Made by a program: the position numbers and the translations under genes. A DNA stretch of 64,000 nucleotides from JAFDWR01 sp038216655 (lineage in GTDB: Bacteria; Armatimonadota; Fimbriimonadia; Fimbriimonadales; Fimbriimonadaceae), in contig JBBQPZ010000011.1 of the NCBI GenBank assembly GCA_038216655.1, positions 67,724 through 131,723 of the forward strand. The letters are read 5' to 3'. Shown here piece by piece: positions 1 through 8,106 of the stretch. Position 1 is the first letter of the stretch, and every line of letters begins with the position of its first letter. Under the pieces are notes generated by a model. It did no database searches, was not told where the DNA came from, and was given only the letters and a program-made list of their open reading frames with translations.

Positions 1-39
1 TTTGGAGGCGGCTGAACTTCCAATCATACCCTCTTTTCT

Positions 40-155
40 TTGATGGAATGGAAACCTCTTGAAGGGAACTGATGGAATTGAGGGTCCTGATGGAACTGAT
101 GGAATTGACGCAGACTCGATGGAGGTTGATGGAGGTGCAGGTGGAGTTTCCGTTG
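40..155. repeat. Low-complexity GATGGAA-type direct repeats
   Basis: Several imperfect direct copies of a unit around TGATGGAATTGA follow one another with small variations (GATGGAATGG, GATGGAACTG, GATGGAATTG, GATGGAGGT). No convincing reading frame crosses it. It looks like simple-sequence expansion in non-coding DNA next to a palindromic dispersed repeat. Confidence 0.6.
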
Positions 156-160
156 GCGAT

Positions 161-279
161 TGTCATTCCGAGCGAGCCCTAGCGACATTGGGGAATCTGT
201 ATAGGTAGCACCGGCTGCTTGTCCTAACACTCGACGACTTCGGGCAGATCCCTCGGCACAAACATCCTTCGGGATGACA
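161..279. repeat. Dispersed palindromic repeat, copy A
   Basis: This 119-base element begins TGTCATTCCGAGCGAGCCC and ends CATCCTTCGGGATGACA, so its ends form an imperfect inverted repeat. An inverted copy of nearly the same length lies at 10080-10197 and shares both ends plus the inner block CCCTCGGCACAAACATCC. A longer relative at 8899-9084 shares the left end. There is no coding capacity. It behaves like a MITE or REP-type element spread through intergenic DNA. Confidence 0.75.
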
Positions 280-305
280 TGCCCTCCAACTCTGACTCCA
301 AACAC

Positions 306-346
306 AACTCCAACTCCAACTCCAACTCCAACTCCAACTTCAACTC
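306..346. repeat. AACTCC hexanucleotide tandem repeat
   Basis: About six and a half tandem copies of AACTCC, with one copy changed to AACTTC, lie directly after repeat copy A. The Pro-Thr-rich frame across it is only the translation of the repeat. Length variation between strains would be expected. Confidence 0.8.
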
Positions 347-609
347 AGGCTCAGACTGAGACTCAGGTTCCATGTGCAAATTCATCACCTTTGCGCAGGA
401 TTCGGCAGAAATCCAAACCATGCAGGTGTCACGGGGCACGTCTAAGCATCCTGAATGGTGTTAGAAACACTAAGCCGTTCGAACGAAATTAGCTTCGGAA
501 TCCGTCCTATCGGGGGAACGATTCAGGTTTGTACCCTGTCGTTATTTATAGATCGCACACCGCGCTCCTTGTATTAAAGCGCTCGGAGAGCGCGGGCTTC
601 CCAAACCAA
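347..609. other. Non-coding stretch upstream of the ECF sigma gene
   Basis: I see no supported gene here. The stretch presumably contains the promoter of the sigma factor gene, but no clear -35/-10 pair stands out. A small inverted repeat (GCGCTC/GAGCGC, around 581-594) lies just upstream of the chosen start. Confidence 0.4.
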
Positions 610-1230
610 ATGTCAATGCTCACTACTCCGCTCGATTCTACCGAGCAAGCTCGATTCGACGAGTTGATGACCGAGACGTACCGGAAGGTCTACAACATGG
701 CCTATCGCCTTGCCGGTAACCGGACGGACGCCGAGGATCTGACTCAGGACGCGTACTACCGCGCCTACCGGAGCTTCCGGGAATACGAGGGCGATCGACC
801 GTTTGAGAATTGGATTTTCCGCATCGTGACCCGCCTGTTCCTTGACCTCCTCCGGAGCCGCCGTCGTCGCATCAAAGCAGTTTCGTACGATACGCCTTTG
901 CAGCGCGATTCCGGCGATGACAATCTTTACTTCGAGATGCCCGATCGATCGCCGAACCCTGAGCAGGAGCTTATGAGCGGCGCGTTGAGTGAAGATCTGC
1001 ACCGTGCGCTGGAGAGCCTCTCGCCAGAGCAACGGCTGCTGATCACGCTTGCCGACGTCGAGGGTGTGCCTTACAAGGACATCGCCGATATGCTGGACAA
1101 GCCGGTGGGCACCATCCGCTCGCGGTTGCACCGAACTCACAAGCTGATTCGCCATCGACTTGAGCAGATTCGCCGGGAGGGTCGATCTCCGGTTCCCCAA
1201 CGTCCGGGAAAGCTCGCTCAGCAGACCTGA
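610..1230 (+). CDS. ECF-family RNA polymerase sigma factor
   Basis: About 206 residues, the usual size for an extracytoplasmic-function sigma-70 factor. It has region 2 (helix with NRTDAEDLTQDAYYRAY, residues about 35-55) and region 4 with a helix-turn-helix near the C-terminus (VEGVPYKDIADMLD then VGTIRSRLHR, about 155-185). It redirects RNA polymerase to a set of stress or envelope promoters. I chose the ATG at 610 because the longer frame from a TTG at 529 adds 27 residues unlike the family; ATG 616 is also possible. A basic, proline-rich tail follows region 4. No anti-sigma gene is adjacent: the next gene is convergent and ends 5 bases away, so its control is not visible here. Confidence 0.9.
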   Translation: MSMLTTPLDSTEQARFDELMTETYRKVYNMAYRLAGNRTDAEDLTQDAYYRAYRSFREYEGDRPFENWIFRIVTRLFLDLLRSRRRRIKAVSYDTPLQRDSGDDNLYFEMPDRSPNPEQELMSGALSEDLHRALESLSPEQRLLITLADVEGVPYKDIADMLDKPVGTIRSRLHRTHKLIRHRLEQIRREGRSPVPQRPGKLAQQT

Positions 1231-1234
1231 CCGA

Positions 1235-2359
1235 CTAGGTCGAATCTGCCTCGCCGGTAAATCGGCGCAGGGCGATCAGCAGGAATACCGCGGCGAAGCC
1301 GAGGAGCGCGGCGCATGAGGGTACCGCGACGTTGAACGACTGACCACGCCAGGTCATCGCGTCAAAGGCGTCGACCGCGTGCTTGGCGGGGATGAAGTTC
1401 GATACGGTCTGGACCCAGGGCGGCATCAGGAACGAGGGGAACCAGGCTCCTCCGAGCATGGTCATGAACAGGACTACGAGCACGGCAAGGCCACGGCTCT
1501 GCTGCTCGGACTTGCCGAGGGCGGCGACGAACAGCCCGAAAGTAGCGGCCATGATCGAGGCGCAGACCCAGACTAGGCCGAAGCCGAGCCAGCTTCCGCT
1601 GACCTTGACGTGGAAGAAGATCGAGCCGAACCCGAAGACGGCCGCGACGATCAGCATCGCGCGGATGGTCGAACTGATCGCCCTTCCGAAAACGTGCAGA
1701 GACATTGGGGCGGGCGAAGATCGCAGCCGACGCCAGATCCCTTTGTTGCGCTCACGCATCAAGCCCATCGCGAGTTCGATCGACCAGAAGAGGAGCCCTT
1801 GAACGCCCATCCCGGCGAACGCGTGAGCAATGCCGCTCCACTGCTGGTTGCCGCCACTGGTTTGGGTGGTCTGCTTGAGTTGGAACGGGAGTTCGATCTC
1901 GCCCGTGTCGCCGCCGAGAATGGCCCCCGCGGTGGCTTGGGTCAATATTCCGCGCACGGCCTGAGCCTGGAGGGATTGGGAAGGATCGACGACGATTTCG
2001 AGTTCCGGTTTTCCGCCTCTTGAGGCCATATCACCAAACCCCTTGGGAACCACGGCGGCGACCCCGTAGGTTCCCGATTTCACTGAGTTGCGCGCGTCGG
2101 CGTCGGTGGTCTCATGAAAGGCGAGCGCCTTCGATTTCTGGAGGTTTGTTCGAAGCTTCGCGGAGGTATCCGAATGGTCGTTGTCGACAAAAAGGAGCGG
2201 AATCGGCTTGGGCTTCTCGACGATCCCCATGTTCTCGCTCAGCGTCCCCATGAAGGACGCAATGGCGATAGGGACGAAGAAGGAGAGGATCAGGGCCCGG
2301 CGGTCGGCGGCGAAAATCCGCAGGTCCTTGAGCACGATTTGGAGCAGAGTTCGTAGCAT
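1235..2359 (-). CDS. ABC-2 type transporter permease
   Basis: 374 residues with an N-terminal transmembrane helix (about 22-40), a large extracytoplasmic domain (about 45-175) and five or so hydrophobic segments in the C-terminal half, the layout of ABC-2 export permeases. It sits 2 bases downstream of the ATPase gene at 2362-3243, so the two are one transcription unit and almost certainly one exporter. The substrate cannot be read from sequence; such pairs export drugs, lipids or polysaccharides. The gene is convergent with the ECF sigma gene, with 4 bases between stop codons. Confidence 0.85.
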   Translation of the reverse strand: MLRTLLQIVLKDLRIFAADRRALILSFFVPIAIASFMGTLSENMGIVEKPKPIPLLFVDNDHSDTSAKLRTNLQKSKALAFHETTDADARNSVKSGTYGVAAVVPKGFGDMASRGGKPELEIVVDPSQSLQAQAVRGILTQATAGAILGGDTGEIELPFQLKQTTQTSGGNQQWSGIAHAFAGMGVQGLLFWSIELAMGLMRERNKGIWRRLRSSPAPMSLHVFGRAISSTIRAMLIVAAVFGFGSIFFHVKVSGSWLGFGLVWVCASIMAATFGLFVAALGKSEQQSRGLAVLVVLFMTMLGGAWFPSFLMPPWVQTVSNFIPAKHAVDAFDAMTWRGQSFNVAVPSCAALLGFAAVFLLIALRRFTGEADST

Positions 2360-2361
2360 CG

Positions 2362-3243
2362 TCAGTCCCTCAGGCTCCTTCCGGTGAGATGGAGGAAGAT
2401 CTCTTCGAGCGAGGCCCGTTGGGAGTTGATCGAGGTGTAGCGGATGCCGGCGGCGTCCAGCCTGGCGAGGATGGCGGGGAGGTTCTTCTGCACTTCGGGC
2501 AGATCGATGTGGATTTTCCGACCTTCGTAAATGACTCCTTCGAGTTCAGGGGTCGGTGACTCGGGGTCGAGTTCGAGGGTCACCCGCTCTCGCTCGGGCA
2601 TGAGGCGGTTCAGGTTCTCGATGCGATCATTGGCGATGATGACGCCGTGATCCATGACCGCGACCCTATCGCAAAGGCGTTCGACTTCGTTCATGTAGTG
2701 CGTCGTGTAGAGCAGGGAGACGCCTTCGCCGCGGAGCTTCTCAAGGGTATCGAAGATCGCGTTACGGCTTTGAGGGTCGACACCGACGGTGGGTTCATCG
2801 AGCACGAGGATGTCGGGGGAGTGGATGAGGCCCACCGCGATGTTAAGGCGGCGCTTCATACCTCCGGAGAAGTTCTTGACGGGTTCATCGGCGCGATCGG
2901 CGAGGCCGACGAGTTCGAGGACACCGTCGGGGGCGGCAGGTTTGTCATAGAGCGCGGCGAAGAACTGGAGGTTCGATCGGGCGCTGATCTCCTCGTAGAG
3001 GGCGAGGTCTTGGGGGACGAAGCCGAGGCGCTGCTTGGCGTCCATTCCGATCGGCTTACCGTCGAGTTCGACGGTGCCTTTGTCGGGGGTGAGCGCGCCG
3101 ACGATCATCGAGATCGTGGTGGTCTTGCCCGCGCCGTTGGGTCCGAGCAAGCCGAAGGCGCAGCCGCGGTCGATCTCGAACGAGACGTCCTTGACTGCCT
3201 CGGTTTTCCCGAACCGCTTGAATAGCCCGCTGACCTTGAGCAC
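2362..3243 (-). CDS. ABC transporter ATP-binding protein
   Basis: 293 residues forming one nucleotide-binding domain plus a C-terminal regulatory tail. Walker A is GPNGAGKTT (about 34-42), the signature is NFSGGMKRRL and Walker B is ILVLDEPTVGVDP. This is the DrrA/CcmA-like subfamily that powers ABC-2 exporters. It is the first gene of a two-gene unit with the permease that follows. The tail after about residue 220, ending in a SLEEIFLHLTG-type motif, is typical of the subfamily. All catalytic motifs look intact. Confidence 0.92.
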   Translation of the reverse strand: MLKVSGLFKRFGKTEAVKDVSFEIDRGCAFGLLGPNGAGKTTTISMIVGALTPDKGTVELDGKPIGMDAKQRLGFVPQDLALYEEISARSNLQFFAALYDKPAAPDGVLELVGLADRADEPVKNFSGGMKRRLNIAVGLIHSPDILVLDEPTVGVDPQSRNAIFDTLEKLRGEGVSLLYTTHYMNEVERLCDRVAVMDHGVIIANDRIENLNRLMPERERVTLELDPESPTPELEGVIYEGRKIHIDLPEVQKNLPAILARLDAAGIRYTSINSQRASLEEIFLHLTGRSLRD

Positions 3244-3319
3244 GAGGGATAAGTTAGCATCATTCGCGTTCGGGCGTCAGGTCCTTTGGTTCTTTCTGAG
3301 TAAGGGGGGAAGGCGTAGG

Positions 3320-3478
3320 GGGGTGGCACGGTCTGCTCGGGCCGGCCATCGTTCCAATTGCCGGAGAACTGAGCGGCCCGACAGGCCGTGAGAGACTCAC
3401 TACAAGTCACGGTCTGTCGCGTGGCGACAATCTGTTGCATGAGAATTAGCAGAGCACCCGAGCAGACTGTGCCACCCC
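3320..3478. repeat. Palindromic element with 22-base inverted ends and inner hairpin
   Basis: Bases 3320-3341 and 3457-3478 are inverted repeats with one mismatch in 22. A second inverted pair, CGACAGGCCGTGA (3379-3391) and TCACGGTCTGTCG (3407-3419), is nested inside, so the 159-base element folds into a long interrupted hairpin. It fills most of the space between the ABC ATPase gene and the CvfB-like gene. There is no coding potential; it is probably a small non-autonomous mobile element. Confidence 0.75.
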
Positions 3479-3488
3479 GTCTCCACGC

Positions 3489-3517
3489 GATGTCGCTGGG
3501 TCCTGCTTGGAGTGACA
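3489..3517. repeat. Degraded end of the dispersed palindromic repeat
   Basis: GATGTCGCTGGGTCCTGCTTG followed by GAGTGACA closely resembles the GATGTCGCTAGGGCTCGCTCG-GAATGACA end of copy C at 10080-10197, with scattered substitutions. It abuts the 3' end of the CvfB-like gene. Confidence 0.5.
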
Positions 3518-3520
3518 AGC

Positions 3521-4354
3521 TCACGCATCCGGCCTGAGTCGGATGCCGTAGGGATCGGTTTCGATCTTGCCTTCCTTGAGAAGGTGGCCGACAATTCGCT
3601 TGAACGTTGACTTGCTTACACCGAGTTGGCGTTGGATTTGATCTGGGTCAGAGCGGTCGTGGAGGCCGAGGAAGCCGCCTTCCCGTTTGATGCGCGCCAG
3701 GAGTTGATCGGCTTCGCTGAGCTCGGCGGCCCGACCGATGGGGCGAAGGGCGAGGAGGAGGCTCTCCTCGTTCGACGACTTCACGTAAGCGTCTACGGTC
3801 TGGCCGACGCGGACGGGTCGAGTCTCCTCGTCCTCGAGCACGACCGCGGAGTATCGGCCATCGGCGATGCCGGAGACGGCGTGGGGTTTGAGCTCGGAGA
3901 CGAGGAACGAGACCTTCTGACCGGCGCGGACATCGGTGCCCACGGGGACGAGGAACTTCCGCAGCTTGGCACTGGCGACCGGCCGATTGGAGGCCGGGTC
4001 GAGGAGCACGCGAACCACGTAGACCTGGTCCTCGCGCATCGGGTTGAGCTGCTCTCGGAATGGCACGAGCAGGTCCTTTTCTAGTCCCCAATCGAGGAAG
4101 GCACCGACCTGGTTGACGGCGACGCACCGCAGAGAGGCAAAGGTGTCGATCTCTGCCTTCGGGAAGATCGTGGTCGCGACGGGGCGGTCTTCGGAGTCGA
4201 GGTAGACGAAGACCTTGAGCGACTCGCCGAGGTCGGCCCCGCGGGGCAGATACTTGTTCGGCAGGAGGACGTCGTCGCGTCCGTCGGTGAGATAGCCTCC
4301 GACGGACGTGATGCGGGCGAGCGTCAGCTCCTGGATTCTGCCGATCTGCAACAT
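3521..4354 (-). CDS. S1-like RNA-binding protein, CvfB/YitL family
   Basis: 277 residues, close to the 280-300 usual for CvfB. Tandem S1-like OB folds occupy most of the protein (first about 1-65, further repeats to about 210; the segment AVNQVGAFLDWGLEKDLLVPF is a typical S1 motif). The end is a winged-helix-like region (KSTFKRIVGHLLKEGKI). In Firmicutes the family binds RNA and affects virulence-factor expression; a general RNA-binding role is all that can be inferred here. It is a single-gene unit between repeat-filled spacers. The start at 4354 gives the family-like N-terminus MLQIGRIQELTL. Confidence 0.85.
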   Translation of the reverse strand: MLQIGRIQELTLARITSVGGYLTDGRDDVLLPNKYLPRGADLGESLKVFVYLDSEDRPVATTIFPKAEIDTFASLRCVAVNQVGAFLDWGLEKDLLVPFREQLNPMREDQVYVVRVLLDPASNRPVASAKLRKFLVPVGTDVRAGQKVSFLVSELKPHAVSGIADGRYSAVVLEDEETRPVRVGQTVDAYVKSSNEESLLLALRPIGRAAELSEADQLLARIKREGGFLGLHDRSDPDQIQRQLGVSKSTFKRIVGHLLKEGKIETDPYGIRLRPDA

Positions 4355-4384
4355 AGGGGAAGGCTCATTATGGCCCTCCTGTGC

Positions 4385-4420
4385 GTAAGGGGGTAAGGCG
4401 GAAGGAGGTAAGGAGGGCCG
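4385..4420. repeat. G-rich TAAGG-type repeat tract
   Basis: The tract reads GTAAGGGGGTAAGGCGGAAGG and continues GTAAGGAGG. Similar tracts occur at about 3298-3320 and, as an inverted pair, at 61224-61313. It lies between two genes and is not coding. The spaced G-runs could form a quadruplex; that is inference. Confidence 0.5.
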
Positions 4421-4455
4421 GTCACGTCAGCGCTCGACCCCGCCATGTTTCGTAC

Positions 4456-5136
4456 TTACCCGCCGTCCCTCATGCCGACGCCTCGAACGGGGCGACGTGG
4501 GGGAGGGCACGTGCTGTGGCCGACCTTTTCGGCGTACTGCTGGTGGTAATCCTCCGCCGGGTAGAAGGTCGAGGCCGGCTTGATTCGGGTCGAGATCGCC
4601 GAATGCAGCGTCTTTTGCTCTGCCTTGGCGGTGGCCTCGGCCGCGGCCTTCTGCTCGGGGGAGAGATAGAAGATCGCCGAGCGGTACTGCTCTCCGATAT
4701 CGGGCCCCTGTTGGTTCAGGGTCGTCGGGTCGTGGCTCGCCCAGAAGACTTCGAGCAGTTGGTTGTAGGTCACAACTTTCGGATCGAACTCGACGAGGAC
4801 GGCTTCCGCGTGATGCGTGGTCCCCGAGCAGACCATTTCGTAGGTCGGGTTGGGCGTCGTCCCGCCACTGTAGCCGACGGCGGTCGCCACGACTCCCTTT
4901 ACCTTGCGGAAGGTTCCTTCCGAACCCCAGAAGCACCCCATCGCAAACATCGCGAGCTGGTCACCCTTCTTGGGGATAAGCGTGCCTTGGTAAGCCGCGG
5001 TGAGGACCCCACCCGGATGCGTTCCGACGCCGGTCGGCTTCAAGGAACCGGAACTGGCCAGCGGCATTTCTGAACAGCCGAGTACTGCGAGCGAACCCGC
5101 GACAGCGAGTGAGGTGATCCATCCAAGTAGCTTCAT
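4456..5136 (-). CDS. msrA: Peptide methionine (S)-S-oxide reductase MsrA, lipoprotein form
   Basis: 226 residues. MsrA reduces methionine-S-sulfoxide in oxidised proteins using thioredoxin. The catalytic motif GCFWG is present (about residues 68-72), followed by VVATAVGYSGG, the HAEAV motif, and YHQQYAEK near the end. The N-terminus MKLLGWITSLAVAGSLAVLG then Cys is a lipoprotein signal peptide, so the enzyme probably acts anchored outside the cytoplasmic membrane. A Cys in the C-terminal STCPPP segment may act as resolving cysteine. It is transcribed alone, divergently from the small exported protein at 5227. The last 15 or so residues (RRPVRGVGMRDGG) are not family-conserved. Confidence 0.93.
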   Translation of the reverse strand: MKLLGWITSLAVAGSLAVLGCSEMPLASSGSLKPTGVGTHPGGVLTAAYQGTLIPKKGDQLAMFAMGCFWGSEGTFRKVKGVVATAVGYSGGTTPNPTYEMVCSGTTHHAEAVLVEFDPKVVTYNQLLEVFWASHDPTTLNQQGPDIGEQYRSAIFYLSPEQKAAAEATAKAEQKTLHSAISTRIKPASTFYPAEDYHQQYAEKVGHSTCPPPRRPVRGVGMRDGG

Positions 5137-5226
5137 GTTTGTCTCTACTTATCGTAAGCCGAGATGGTCGGCAAGGGTTCCAAAGAATTCTTGTAACGTG
5201 TGTGCGTACGATGCGTCCTTAGAGAT

Positions 5227-5544
5227 ATGAAGACGTGGCTCGGGATTTTCTTTGGATTCATGGTCTGGACCCATGCGATTGGCCAGGAAACCCCTCCTCC
5301 GCAGAGGAAAATGCCGATTCGCATCGCGGTGCGCCATGCCGATCCTTACATGATCAAGGCTCTGCTTGAAGGTCGATCCGTTTCCGCGCCGGAGATCAGC
5401 ACAATCATGGGAATGATGGGGATGAACGGCGGAGCCTCGCAGAGCGCCCAGCAGGGGTTGGATCAGGCGAATGCGATCTTCAAGGACGGGTTCTTCATCG
5501 TGAACCCGACGGACAACAGTCTTTGGTTTTATTGGAAGAAATAG
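5227..5544 (+). CDS. Small exported protein, possible secretin-type short domain
   Basis: 105 residues. It begins MKTWLGIFFGFMVWTHAIG followed by QETPPP, a good Sec signal peptide; this ATG is preferred over an in-frame start 9 codons upstream. The mature part is short: IRIAVRHADPYMIKALLEG, a Gly/Met-rich middle (IMGMMGMNGG) and DGFFIVNPTDNSLWFYWKK. The alternation of a small beta-alpha unit with the closing FIVNPTDNSLWF strand recalls the STN/N0 domains at the start of secretins, but the match is too short to assign. It may share a transcript with fucI, whose ATG lies 41 bases after its stop. Confidence 0.65.
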   Translation: MKTWLGIFFGFMVWTHAIGQETPPPQRKMPIRIAVRHADPYMIKALLEGRSVSAPEISTIMGMMGMNGGASQSAQQGLDQANAIFKDGFFIVNPTDNSLWFYWKK

Positions 5545-5562
5545 CGTTCCTCGCGTAGCAAT

Positions 5563-5602
5563 GAGCTAAAAAGGAAGTCGAGCCATGGCCGACTTCCTTT
5601 CT
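5563..5602 (+). promoter_or_regulatory. Hairpin enclosing the fucI ribosome-binding site and start codon
   Basis: AAAGGAAGTCG (5570-5580) pairs perfectly with CGACTTCCTTT (5590-5600), and the loop contains the palindrome GCCATGGC with the fucI ATG (5585). The AAGGAAG that would serve as Shine-Dalgarno lies in the 5' arm. The run CTTTCTTT after the stem makes it resemble an intrinsic terminator for the gene upstream. Either way the start of fucI should be occluded in the folded RNA. Confidence 0.7.
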
Positions 5603-7372
5603 TTATGCCCGCCCGTCAACCGCCTCGGCGGTGACCTTCCCAAACTCGGCATCCGCCCCGTCGTCGACGGGCGCTACGGAGGCGTTCGCGAGTCGCTGGA
5701 ACCGGTCTGCATGGCGATGGCGGATGCGGTGGTCCGACTCGTTTCCTCTCGTCTGAAACATGCCTGCGGGTTGCCGGTGGAATGCGTGGTGGCGGACTCC
5801 CCGATCGGCGGATATGCCGAAGCGGCGGCGTGCCGCGAGAAGTTCCGGCGGGAGGGCGTTGGGGTCTCGCTCACGGTTACCCCGTGCTGGTGCTACGGGA
5901 TGGAGACGATGGACGACGATCCGCTCCTGCCGAAGGCGATCTGGGGTTTCAACGGCTCCGACCGACCGGGGGCGGTGTATCTGGCGGCGACGCTGTCGGG
6001 TTATGGGCAGATGGGTTTGCCGTGCTTTGGGATCTACGGCGAGGACGTTCGGGATTTGGGCGACTCGGCCATCCCGCCGGACGTCGAGGAGAAGCTGCTG
6101 CGCTTTGTTCGGGCGGGCTTGGCCGCAGCGGAGATGAAGGGGAAGGCGTATCTCGCGATGGGCGGAATCAGCATGGGGATCGCGGGCTCGGCGGTGGACC
6201 GAGGGTTCTTTGAGCGCTGGCTCGGGATGCGAGTCGAGGCGATCGACATGTCCGAGTTCACCGGCCGGATGCGGGACGGGATTTATGACCCGGTCGAGTT
6301 CGAGAAGGCTTATGCATGGACCCGGGGGAACTGTCCGGAAGGGAAGGATTGGAATGCACTTCCTAAGCAGCGGACGCGGGCGCAGAAGGACGAGGACTGG
6401 GCGACGAGCGTGAAGATGGCGCTGATCGCACGCGACCTGATGATCGGCAATCCGCGGTTGGCGGAGCTTGGGTTCGTGGAGCAGTCAAAGGGGCATCATG
6501 CGATCGCGGGGGGATTCCAGGGTCAGCGGCAGTGGACGGATTACTTCCCGAACGGCGACTTCATGGAAGCGATCCTCGATACAAGTTTTGACTGGAACGG
6601 GATTCGGCAACCGTTCGTGGTCGCGACCGAGAATGACTCGCTGAATGGAGCCTCGATGCTGCTGGGGCATCTTCTGACGGGGACGGCCCAGATGTTCTCC
6701 GACGTGCGGACCTATTGGAGTCCAGCGGCGGTGAAGCGGGTGACCGGTTACGAGACGGAGGGCTTCCTGCATTTGATCAACTCCGGACCTTCACCTTTGG
6801 ACTTCGCGGGTGAGATGGGGAAGGAAGGGATCAAGCCCTGGTGGTCGATTACTTCGGATGATGCGGCCGCATGTATGAAGGCGACCCTGTGGGGTCCGAG
6901 CGATCTGGGTTACTTCCCAGGGGGAGGTTGGTCGACCGACTTCACGACCCGCGGTGAGTTGCCGTTGACGATGTACCGGATCAACCTGGTTCATGGTCTC
7001 GGTCCCGTGTTGCAGATCGCGGAGGGTTGGTCGGTGTCGTTGCCGAACGAGGTTCACGACGTGCTTGACGCACGGACGAATCCGACGTGGCCGACGACTT
7101 GGTTCCGTCCGAGGTGCAACGGCGTGGGTCCGTTCCGCGATTCCCTGTCGGTAATGAGCCACTGGGGGGCGAATCATGGCGCGGTGAGCATTGGGCACAT
7201 CGGCGCGGACCTGATTACGTTGGCGTCGATGCTGCGGATTCCCGTCGATATGCATAATGTCGATGACGAGAACGTGTACCGGCCAGCGGTTTGGCAGCGG
7301 TTCGGGGGACACGATTTACAGGGTGCGGACTACCGGGCGTGTACAACTTTCGGCCCGCTTTACGGGAAGTGA
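5585..7372 (+). CDS. fucI: L-fucose isomerase
   Basis: 595 residues, against about 591 in E. coli, and colinear with it. The enzyme interconverts L-fucose and L-fuculose (also D-arabinose/D-ribulose) in the cytoplasm with Mn2+. Conserved blocks include LGIRPVVDGR, TVTPCWCYG, AIWGFNGSDRPGAVYLAA and GFQGQRQWTDYFPNGD. The catalytic or metal residues are visible as Glu in ATENDSLNG (about 347), Asp in SDVRTYWSP (about 373) and His in HWGANHG (about 530). No other in-frame start precedes the conserved core, so ATG 5585 is secure although it lies inside a strong hairpin. Its stop overlaps the GTG of the next gene (GTGA), so the two are translationally coupled. No fuculokinase or aldolase gene is adjacent. 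Confidence 0.96.
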   Translation: MADFLSLCPPVNRLGGDLPKLGIRPVVDGRYGGVRESLEPVCMAMADAVVRLVSSRLKHACGLPVECVVADSPIGGYAEAAACREKFRREGVGVSLTVTPCWCYGMETMDDDPLLPKAIWGFNGSDRPGAVYLAATLSGYGQMGLPCFGIYGEDVRDLGDSAIPPDVEEKLLRFVRAGLAAAEMKGKAYLAMGGISMGIAGSAVDRGFFERWLGMRVEAIDMSEFTGRMRDGIYDPVEFEKAYAWTRGNCPEGKDWNALPKQRTRAQKDEDWATSVKMALIARDLMIGNPRLAELGFVEQSKGHHAIAGGFQGQRQWTDYFPNGDFMEAILDTSFDWNGIRQPFVVATENDSLNGASMLLGHLLTGTAQMFSDVRTYWSPAAVKRVTGYETEGFLHLINSGPSPLDFAGEMGKEGIKPWWSITSDDAAACMKATLWGPSDLGYFPGGGWSTDFTTRGELPLTMYRINLVHGLGPVLQIAEGWSVSLPNEVHDVLDARTNPTWPTTWFRPRCNGVGPFRDSLSVMSHWGANHGAVSIGHIGADLITLASMLRIPVDMHNVDDENVYRPAVWQRFGGHDLQGADYRACTTFGPLYGK

Positions 7373-8097
7373 TTTCGGCGCTCGCTTTCGCGATTCTGGC
7401 GGGTCCGCCGGAGATTCGTCGAGAGCTGCCCGCTCGCACGCTTGTACTTACGTTCCATGACATCATCGAGCGCCGGGACGCGAAGGCGCTCTGGTTCGAT
7501 TGCACGTCAAAGGAGTTCATCGACGAGATCGATTGGCTGGAGGCGGAAGGTGCGCATTTCATTACGTTACGGCAACTGTACTTGCATCTAACCACCGGTT
7601 CGGCTCTGCCTTCCAACCCGGTGGCGATCACCTTTGCCGACAACTATTTGGGGTTCTACAATCGTGCGGTGCCGATTCTGATTGGGCATCAAATTCCGGT
7701 GACGATGTTCGTGCACACCGGGTTTGTGGGCAGCAAGGTGGGTCGTCCCAAAATGTCGTGGACTCAGCTAAAAGAGCTTTCGAAGATCGAGCTGTTCGAT
7801 ATCGAGTCGCAGACGGTGACCCACCGAAGTGTGACGGGCTTGGACGATGCGGCGATCTTGAAGGAGTTCAGGGACTCCCGCGCTGCGTTGACGAAGCAAC
7901 TCGGTAAGCCGGTGGAATTCATCGCTTATCCGAACGGCTCGATGGACGAGCGCACTGCGAAGCTGGCGAGAAGGGCCGGATATGTGATGGGATTCTCGGA
8001 AAAGTTGATGCCGGCAGAGCGATCCCCCAGCATTTTTGCGGTGGCTCGCTACGTGCACACGAAATACCGCCAGGGTTGGCGTGACGCGCATCGGTAA
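7369..8097 (+). CDS. Polysaccharide deacetylase-like protein with altered active site
   Basis: About 242 residues with the NodB/CE4 fold: TLVLTFHDI, then NPVAITFADNYLGFYNRAVP, PVTMFVHTGFVG, FDIESQTVTH and FIAYPNGS. Active members have TFDDG and SHTxxH. Here the first Asp is Ala (TFADN) and the first His is Gln (SQTVTH), so the catalytic base and one metal ligand are missing and activity is doubtful. I chose GTG 7369, which overlaps the fucI stop as GTGA and starts a hydrophobic segment (ISALAFAILAG) usable as a signal peptide. Earlier in-frame starts would lie deep in fucI. It may be a carbohydrate-binding pseudoenzyme. Confidence 0.8.
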   Translation: MISALAFAILAGPPEIRRELPARTLVLTFHDIIERRDAKALWFDCTSKEFIDEIDWLEAEGAHFITLRQLYLHLTTGSALPSNPVAITFADNYLGFYNRAVPILIGHQIPVTMFVHTGFVGSKVGRPKMSWTQLKELSKIELFDIESQTVTHRSVTGLDDAAILKEFRDSRAALTKQLGKPVEFIAYPNGSMDERTAKLARRAGYVMGFSEKLMPAERSPSIFAVARYVHTKYRQGWRDAHR

Positions 8098-8106
8098 TCT
8101 GGGCGC

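Noticed and set aside
274..492. Pro/Thr-rich open frame
   Set aside because: It follows from the AACTCC hexamer repeat. No ribosome-binding site or conserved part is visible beyond the repeat.
5200..5226. Nine-residue N-terminal extension of the small exported protein
   Set aside because: MCVRCVLRD before the signal peptide would spoil it. The internal ATG at 5227 gives a normal signal sequence.
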